From Alphaproteobacteria bacterium UBA2966 (GTDB taxonomy: Bacteria > Pseudomonadota > Alphaproteobacteria > UBA2966), in the NCBI GenBank assembly GCA_002348365.1, contig DEBC01000103.1:1-18562 (forward strand): 18,562 nt of DNA, read 5' to 3'. Numbering within the stretch: the first letter of the stretch is position 1; each line of letters starts with the position of its first letter. Below, piece after piece: positions 13,392-18,562 of the stretch. Both the position numbers and the translations under genes were made by a program. The notes under the pieces are model-generated. The model saw only the letters and a program-made list of their open reading frames with translations, had not been told where the DNA came from and did no database searches.

Positions 13392-16097
13392 ATGTCTCGG
13401 AGCGTACGAACGTTTGAGTTCGACCGCATCGCCCGCGTCCCTCATGACGTGGACAACGTTGCCATCGTCAGCCAGCGCCTGGAGGCAGGTACGCGAGTCC
13501 AGCGTGGAACGCAGGAGTTCGGCCTTCCCCACACGGTGCTCGAAGGACACCGCATTGCGGTCCGTCCTATCGCCTCGGGTGATCATCTGTTGTCCTGGGG
13601 TCTGCCCTTCGGCGTTGCCGTGAGGGACATCGCCCCCGGAGACTACGTCTGCAATGCCAGTATTCTGGAGACGTTGTCCGGGCGCACCGGAGACTTCGAC
13701 CTGCCCGAGCAACCGAATTTCGAAGACTACGTCTCAACCTACGAACTCGATGCCACCGCGTTTACCGCAGGCACCCAGGTTGCCCCGGCCCCAAACCCGC
13801 TGAAGTTTTCGGGTTTTCGGCGCCCCGGCGATCGCGGCGTCGGCACGCGCAACTTTATCGCCGTCATCGGCATGACCTCGCGGACCGCGGCATTCGCAGA
13901 GGCACTGGCAGACAGATTCGGGGATGTTGGGCAGCGATATCCCCACGTCGACGGCGTGGTGGCAGTCAAGCACACCGAAGGCGATGGCCAAGCAAATCCA
14001 AACAACCGGGAGCTTGTTCTGAGGACGCTAGCGGGCTTCGTGACCCATCCCAACCTGGGTGCCGTTCTGATTGCCGATTACGGCAGCGAGGCCATCACGG
14101 CGGCCGCGCTGGGAGCGTTCATGAAAGAACGCGGTTATCCCCTCGATGACGTCCCCCACGAATTCTTTCGGATCGAGTCCGACATGGCGCGCGCGCTCGA
14201 CGAAGCCGCGCAAACAATCGAGGGATGGCTGCCTCAGGTAGACGCCGTGGACCGCACGTCGGAGCCGTTTTCAAACCTCAAGGTCGCGCTGCAATGCGGC
14301 GGATCGGACGCGTTCTCCGGCGTGTCTGGCAATGCTCTTGCCGGCCATGTCGCGAAACTCATCCTCCGCCAGGGCGGCAGTGCGAACCTCGCCGAAACAG
14401 ACGAGTTGATCGGCGCCGAGCCCTATGTCCTGGAGAACGTGCGCGACATCGGCACGGCTCGACGTTTCCTGGAACTGATCGAGAGATTTCGCACCTATGC
14501 CAGAAACCACGGTGCATCGGCCGAGGGGAATCCCTCGGGTGGCAACAGGTTTCGGGGTCTCTACAACATCACACTGAAATCGATCGGGGCGGGGCGGAAG
14601 CGCGATCCTGAGGTCCGGCTTGACTACGTCCTGGACTACGGCGAGCACATGGCAGAGCCCGGCTACTACTTCATGGACAGTCCGGGCAATGACCTCGAGA
14701 GCATCGCGGGACAGGTTGCATCCGGCGCCAACCTCATCTTTTTCATCACGGGAAACGGTTCCATCACCAATTTCCCCTTCGTGCCCACCCTGAAGTTCGT
14801 CACGACGACTGGGCGATTCGAAATGCTGTCGGACGAGATGGACGTCAACGCCGGGCGCTATATGGAGGGGGAATCGCTGGAAACTCTTGGCGACGAGACC
14901 TTCGAGCTCGCGGTGCAGACGGCTTCGGGCGCCCGCACCAAGGGGGAGCGCGCGGGTCATGCGCAGGTCCAGCTGTGGCGCGACTGGCGACGCGATTCAC
15001 CTCTGCCTTCCGACAACGGCTCGAACCCGCATTACCCCCACGGCAGACCTCTGCGGACCAGGCCGGGCGCCCCCATCGAATTCACGTTCGAGGCCTATCC
15101 CACCGACAGGGGCTACACCACCGATCGAGTCGGGCTGGTCATGCCCACCAGCCTGTGTTCCGGGATGCCCGCGGGCGTGATCGCCAAGGCTCTGAGTCAG
15201 GAGGCAGACCGGTACGGCGTCTCCCGTTTCGTCGCATTGAGCCACACGGAAGGATGCGGCTCGGCCAATGCCGAGACCCACTACTTGCAGACCTTGGCGG
15301 GGCACGTCGCACACCGTTTCGTCAAAGGGACCGTTTTCCTTGAGCACGGTTGCGAGAAGACCCACAACGATGCCATTCGCCAATACCTTCTGTCGGCCGG
15401 CGGGGACCCTGAGGCATGCGGTTGGGCGAGCATCCAGCTCGACGGTGGCAGCGACAGGGTTGTCGACAAGGTTTCGGACTGGTTCGAAAGAAATCTGGCG
15501 ACCACGCCGGTTGTCCGCCGCGAAACTGTGGATGCACGGGAGTTGAAGCTGGGCCTGATCACGACCGGCGCCATTTCGGAAGCTGCGGAGCTCTTTCTGT
15601 CGGCACTGGTCCGAGACCTGGTGGGCACTGGTGCCACAGTTGTCATTCCCGACGGCTCGACGCTGATGCGCAGCACGGCATCGAAAGCGCTTCTGTTGGC
15701 GGAGGAAGAATCATCAGCCCCAACCTTGCGGTATGGCGAGACCGCGAAAACCGGGGGGCTTCACGTCATGGACGCCCCGTCGCGCAATCCGGTGGAGATC
15801 CTCACCGGTCTGGGGGGCATCGGTGTTGAAGTCATTATCGCGTGTATTGGGGACAGTCCCGTACCCGCCCATCCCATGATTCCCGTACTCCAGCTGAGTG
15901 CCGACAGCACCGTGATCGAACGCTATGGAAGTGATCTCGACGTCATTCTCGATCCGGCCGCGATCGATGACTCCCATCGCAGCAAAGTTCTGCGATGCCT
16001 GTCGGAAACAGCCTCGGGACGTTACCGCCCTCTCGCCTCCAGTCGCGGACTCACGGGTTTCCAGCTGACGCGTGGGTTGATGGGACTATCGATGTGA
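13392..16097 (+). CDS. UxaA/GarD-family sugar-acid dehydratase-like protein, internally duplicated, 901 residues
   Basis: Altronate/galactarate dehydratase family protein; characterised members dehydrate sugar acids using a metal and are about 500 residues, so this one is much longer. Residues 5-95 are a SAF domain. Unit 1 (about 140-520) carries RGVGTRNF, HTEGDG (194-199), DYGSE (229-233), LQCGGSDAFSG (300-310), FMDSPGNDLE, TGNGS (453-457) and DEMD (481-484). Unit 2 (about 577-860) repeats the order: DRVGLVMPTS, HTEGCG (618-623), EHGCEKTHN (651-659), LGLITTGAISE, NPVEILTGLGG and SDLD (847-850). Unit 1 lacks the Cys of HTEGCG and GCE; unit 2 lacks CGGSD and the TGxGS motif. So each half keeps what the other has lost. 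It follows the luciferase-like gene by 33 bases. Family confidence is high, substrate and activity unknown; an isomerase or lyase role is possible. Confidence 0.85.
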   Translation: MSRSVRTFEFDRIARVPHDVDNVAIVSQRLEAGTRVQRGTQEFGLPHTVLEGHRIAVRPIASGDHLLSWGLPFGVAVRDIAPGDYVCNASILETLSGRTGDFDLPEQPNFEDYVSTYELDATAFTAGTQVAPAPNPLKFSGFRRPGDRGVGTRNFIAVIGMTSRTAAFAEALADRFGDVGQRYPHVDGVVAVKHTEGDGQANPNNRELVLRTLAGFVTHPNLGAVLIADYGSEAITAAALGAFMKERGYPLDDVPHEFFRIESDMARALDEAAQTIEGWLPQVDAVDRTSEPFSNLKVALQCGGSDAFSGVSGNALAGHVAKLILRQGGSANLAETDELIGAEPYVLENVRDIGTARRFLELIERFRTYARNHGASAEGNPSGGNRFRGLYNITLKSIGAGRKRDPEVRLDYVLDYGEHMAEPGYYFMDSPGNDLESIAGQVASGANLIFFITGNGSITNFPFVPTLKFVTTTGRFEMLSDEMDVNAGRYMEGESLETLGDETFELAVQTASGARTKGERAGHAQVQLWRDWRRDSPLPSDNGSNPHYPHGRPLRTRPGAPIEFTFEAYPTDRGYTTDRVGLVMPTSLCSGMPAGVIAKALSQEADRYGVSRFVALSHTEGCGSANAETHYLQTLAGHVAHRFVKGTVFLEHGCEKTHNDAIRQYLLSAGGDPEACGWASIQLDGGSDRVVDKVSDWFERNLATTPVVRRETVDARELKLGLITTGAISEAAELFLSALVRDLVGTGATVVIPDGSTLMRSTASKALLLAEEESSAPTLRYGETAKTGGLHVMDAPSRNPVEILTGLGGIGVEVIIACIGDSPVPAHPMIPVLQLSADSTVIERYGSDLDVILDPAAIDDSHRSKVLRCLSETASGRYRPLASSRGLTGFQLTRGLMGLSM

Positions 16098-16134
16098 ACG
16101 GTGCTTCAGCTGGGCCGGTGGCACCAGTCCCGTC

Positions 16135-16479
16135 CTAGATCAATGACGTACGGCTGGCATCACCAAAGCCGAATCGCTCGGGTGGAAAGGCATCATCAAT
16201 ATCCGTGGTCTTCCACTGCAGCTCGATCGGATGCGCCGTTTCAACGAACGTGATCAGCAGATGGAACAAGTTTCGCGCGTCATCAGGCATTGTCTTCAGA
16301 TCGAGGCCGTTGAGGTAATCCGCCACTTCCTCGGCGCGCGGCGCCATCGCATCGTAAAATTCCCGCAGCACCTCGATCCGCGTGGCCATGAGCTTGCGGA
16401 ACCGGTCTTCCTCGTTGGTCAGGGCCCAGTCATCGACAAACGGGGCGAGTTCCGAGAACTGATCCGGCAAAGCTGTCAT
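16135..16479 (-). CDS. Small protein of unknown function coupled to the Rieske oxygenase
   Basis: I do not recognise a domain in this 114-residue protein. It is soluble, with no signal peptide or membrane segment, rather acidic and mostly helical-looking (EEDRFRKLMATRIEVLREFYDAM, here quoted only in part as RFRKLMATRIEVLREFYDAM). It has one Cys-free chain, so it is not a ferredoxin, and at 114 residues it is too short and unlike the NTF2-fold beta subunit of ring-hydroxylating dioxygenases. Its ATG overlaps the stop of the oxygenase alpha gene as ATGA, which strongly implies translational coupling and a shared role, such as an accessory or assembly factor. It ends 37 bases from the convergent UxaA-family gene. 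Confidence 0.75.
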   Translation of the reverse strand: MTALPDQFSELAPFVDDWALTNEEDRFRKLMATRIEVLREFYDAMAPRAEEVADYLNGLDLKTMPDDARNLFHLLITFVETAHPIELQWKTTDIDDAFPPERFGFGDASRTSLI

Positions 16480-17681
16480 GGCCGTGCAACCAGCTCATCC
16501 ACGACTGCGTAATGCTTCTGGAGCAGCAGTTCCTGCTGCGACAGATACATATCGTCCATGACACCGGATTTGAGCTGCCTGTGGATCGACTCGATGATCC
16601 CCACGTCTTCGCGGAAGACCTCGCGGAGGCGGGTTCGAAAGTAAGTATGGGCCATGTGGTCGTCCACGGTCTCCGCCTCGTAGGCGAACGTCTCGCCGTA
16701 TATCAAGGTCGTGTCGACATCGAGAGGCCAGAACCAGACGAGCGTGTACCAGTGTGCACTGGCGATCATGAAGGTATGGGGGAAGATCTCGATAATATCC
16801 TGCAGCCAGTTCTCGATGCGCAGCGGATTGACACCGGACGGCAGGCCAAGATCGACCGTCGCGTTGGGTGGGAACGTCGGATACATCTTGCGTCCGCGCT
16901 GGAAGGCGATGGCTTCGACCTCGGTCGGGTGGTGATCGGCATTGCCCTCGACCGAATAGCGCCCGTGATAGTTCGTCACCTCGATATAGGGCCGATGGCG
17001 GTCGGGATTTTGGGATCCACCCTGATAGTCCGGCACGGTTGCCTTGTGGACGTACATCGCGTGATAGCCCTCTGTGAATGAGGTGAGGGCAATGTTCCAG
17101 TTGCACTCAACGGTGATCCGGTGGCTGGCGATTTTCGGCTTGTTCGAGAAATACCCGCAATAGCCGTCGTACATGGCACCGAGCCATTCCTCGAGCGTCT
17201 GCCGCGGCTCCTTGTCGAAGTTCACAAAGACGAACTCCTCCCAAACCTCGGTGTGGACCGGAATCAGTCCGAACGACGACTCGTCAATATCATTGAACTG
17301 GCTGCGATCAGTGATGACATCGAGTCGTCCATCATTGTGATAGCTCCAGCCATGGAAGCCACAGACGAACTTCTTGGCGCGGCCCGTGCCCTCCGGAACG
17401 AGTTGATTGGCGCGGTGCCGGCACATGTTGTGGAAAGCGCGAATCTCGCCGTCTTCACCGCGCGCGATGATGAGGCAGGTGTTGAGAGTCGGGACCTGGC
17501 GAGCGAGGTAGGTGTTGGGTTCCGGGATGTCGGCGACATTCGCGATGAGCAGCCAGCCACGGCGGAATACCTTTTCCACTTCCTGTCGGTGAAACTCGGG
17601 CTGGACCCGGCCAAGGATGTTCACCCGGCTTTGCAGGCCGTCAAGATCGCCGACGAACGTCGTCGTTGTCCTCTCTGTCAT
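16476..17681 (-). CDS. Rieske non-haem iron oxygenase, alpha subunit (aromatic ring-hydroxylating type)
   Basis: Oxygenase component that uses electrons from a reductase to hydroxylate, dihydroxylate or demethylate a substrate. It has 401 residues. The Rieske cluster motif is Cys87-x-His89, then seventeen residues, then Cys107-x2-His110. The mononuclear iron site is in FTEGYHAMYVH, with His207 and His212 as ligands; Asp359 in REDVGIIESI is the likely third. The residue that bridges the Rieske and iron centres in neighbouring subunits is Glu204 rather than Asp, as in the carnitine monooxygenase CntA and many O/N-demethylase relatives, so demethylation or monooxygenation is as likely as ring dihydroxylation. 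The ATG at 17681 has AGGAG seven bases upstream; an upstream in-frame ATG at 17738 lies inside the rhodanese gene. No reductase or ferredoxin is in the window. Confidence 0.92.
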   Translation of the reverse strand: MTERTTTTFVGDLDGLQSRVNILGRVQPEFHRQEVEKVFRRGWLLIANVADIPEPNTYLARQVPTLNTCLIIARGEDGEIRAFHNMCRHRANQLVPEGTGRAKKFVCGFHGWSYHNDGRLDVITDRSQFNDIDESSFGLIPVHTEVWEEFVFVNFDKEPRQTLEEWLGAMYDGYCGYFSNKPKIASHRITVECNWNIALTSFTEGYHAMYVHKATVPDYQGGSQNPDRHRPYIEVTNYHGRYSVEGNADHHPTEVEAIAFQRGRKMYPTFPPNATVDLGLPSGVNPLRIENWLQDIIEIFPHTFMIASAHWYTLVWFWPLDVDTTLIYGETFAYEAETVDDHMAHTYFRTRLREVFREDVGIIESIHRQLKSGVMDDMYLSQQELLLQKHYAVVDELVARP

Positions 17682-17688
17682 GGCCTCT

Positions 17689-17693
17689 CTCCT
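17689..17693 (-). promoter_or_regulatory. Ribosome binding site deciding the start of the Rieske oxygenase
   Basis: The minus strand reads AGGAG seven bases before ATG 17681, right after the rhodanese stop (TGA, 17697-17695). Its position makes the longer form from 17738 unlikely. Confidence 0.8.
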
Positions 17694-17694
17694 G

Positions 17695-18562
17695 TCAGTC
17701 GACCTCGATTGGCAGCGTCTCGTCTTTGGCCCACTCACTCATGGATGCATCGTAGACGGCGATATTCTCATACCCAAGCTGGTGAAGCAGAAATGCATCC
17801 AGTGTCGCGGCAATACCGCCGCCGCAATACACGATCGATCTCTTGTCCGGCGTGGAGCCGATCGCATTGAACCGCTCCTGGACCGCGTCCGGCGGCAGGA
17901 ACGTATTGGACTCCGGATCGAGCAGTGCGGCGCAGGGCAGGTTTACGCTGCCGGGGATATGGCCGGCACGGCCATAGCGTTTGCTCTCACCCCTATGAAG
18001 GCCCTCCAGCAATGCATTGATCGTACAGGTGCCGGCATCTCCCATCGAGGCGGCCACTTCGTCCTTGCCAACGAAGAGTTCCGGGCGCGGGTGCGGCGTG
18101 AAGGTCGCCGGAGGATAGGCCGCCGGTGAAGAAGATGCGGAACGGCCCTCGGCAATCCATTTCTCCCACCCGCCATCCAGCACCGCTGCATTGTCGAACC
18201 CCATCGCGCGAAGCATCCACCAAAATCGCGTGGACCACTGTTTGTTGCCACGGCTGTACACGACAACTCTTGCATCGTCGCCGAGACCGGCACGCCCGAC
18301 CGCCTCGGCGAACTGTTCCGCGGACGGCATCATGAAGTTCGTGGGTGCACTGGTATCGGAGAGGTCTTCTGCGATATCGATGAATCCGGATGTTGGGATA
18401 TGGGCGGCCTCGAACTGAGCCCGGCCACTTTCGACACGATAGGGCGCATCGGGCCCTTCTTCCACATGGTGCAGGAACACCGTGCTTTCGTAGATGCGGA
18501 GATCGGGGTCTTCGAGATGGTCCGCAAGCCATTCGGTCGACACGATCGCGTCCGGGTATCGG
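17695..18562 (-). CDS. Two-domain rhodanese (thiosulfate/mercaptopyruvate sulfurtransferase), 5' end outside the window
   Basis: Sulfurtransferase with tandem rhodanese domains. The N-terminal inactive domain contains VVVYSRGNKQWSTRFWWMLRAMG (here named by its VVVYSRGN start and WWMLRAMG end) and DGGWEKWIAEG. The C-terminal domain contains the catalytic loop CGGGIAAT with the active Cys; the loop resembles the mercaptopyruvate type (CGSGVTA) more than the thiosulfate type. A GTG at 18543 could be called as a start, but the codons before it continue in frame as R-Y-P-D-A-I-V and read like the usual N-terminus before STEWLA, so the true start lies beyond the window. Its stop is 13 bases before the Rieske oxygenase ATG, with that gene's ribosome site between them, so it is the upstream member of that operon in view. 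Confidence 0.9.
   Translation of the reverse strand, partial: RYPDAIVSTEWLADHLEDPDLRIYESTVFLHHVEEGPDAPYRVESGRAQFEAAHIPTSGFIDIAEDLSDTSAPTNFMMPSAEQFAEAVGRAGLGDDARVVVYSRGNKQWSTRFWWMLRAMGFDNAAVLDGGWEKWIAEGRSASSSPAAYPPATFTPHPRPELFVGKDEVAASMGDAGTCTINALLEGLHRGESKRYGRAGHIPGSVNLPCAALLDPESNTFLPPDAVQERFNAIGSTPDKRSIVYCGGGIAATLDAFLLHQLGYENIAVYDASMSEWAKDETLPIEVD

Noticed and set aside
16098..16134. Intrinsic terminator between the convergent UxaA-family and small genes
   Set aside because: Only a four-base CTGG/CCAG stem with a ten-base loop and no T tract on either strand.
17682..17738. Upstream extension of the Rieske oxygenase to an ATG at 17738
   Set aside because: It lies within the rhodanese coding region, and AGGAG seven bases before 17681 fixes the shorter form.
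18541..18543. GTG start codon for the rhodanese
   Set aside because: The frame stays open to the window edge and the upstream residues (RYPDAIV) look like genuine protein, so the GTG is an internal Val.
1..18562. Mobile elements, CRISPR arrays, tRNA or other RNA genes
   Set aside because: No transposase or integrase, no regularly spaced repeats and no recognisable tRNA folds were seen on reading the window; a covariance-model search was not possible.

Overview
This GC-rich, gene-dense 18.6 kb window comes from a Gram-negative proteobacterium. An alphaproteobacterium is my best guess, from the type I secretion pair, the gene style and the mix of oxidoreductases; this is inference, not proof. 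There are no rRNA or tRNA genes, CRISPR arrays, integrases or transposases. No gene-free stretch exceeds 300 bases: the largest are 12187-12368 (a divergent promoter region) and 7127-7238 (a leader holding a palindrome).

Layout. (1) 1-2329, plus strand: the end of a type I secretion operon, with the C-terminal part of a LapB/HlyB-type ABC exporter and its HlyD-type membrane fusion protein. (2) 2341-7535, minus strand, tail to tail with (1): a leftward cluster of a small ABM-domain protein, a fold-type IV PLP aminotransferase resembling (R)-amine transaminases, and the two subunits of a hydantoinase/oxoprolinase-family ATP-dependent enzyme (HyuB, HyuA). (3) 7553-8791, plus strand: the decapitated C-terminal third of a DAO-family FAD oxidoreductase, directly followed by an intact GntR/FCD regulator. 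(4) 8788-12186, minus strand: two closely similar old-yellow-enzyme (OYE) paralogs of equal length flanking a Gfo/Idh/MocA dehydrogenase that carries a one-base frameshift. (5) 12369-16097, plus strand, divergent from (4): a luciferase-like monooxygenase and a 901-residue UxaA/GarD-family protein that looks like an internally duplicated dehydratase. (6) 16135-18562, minus strand: a two-domain rhodanese (5' end outside the window), a Rieske oxygenase alpha subunit and a 114-residue protein of unknown function, all tightly coupled.

Together, regions 2-6 look like an accessory catabolic island. It has oxygenase, flavin reductase, NAD-dehydrogenase and dehydratase steps, an amide/lactam-type ATPase and transaminase, and one FCD-type regulator. 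The substrate cannot be read from the sequence. The most unusual items are the UxaA-family protein, whose two halves appear to keep complementary sets of active-site motifs; the G-tract frameshift in the Gfo/Idh gene; the truncated oxidoreductase abutting the start of the ABM cluster; and an 11-bp perfect inverted repeat within the frameshifted gene.
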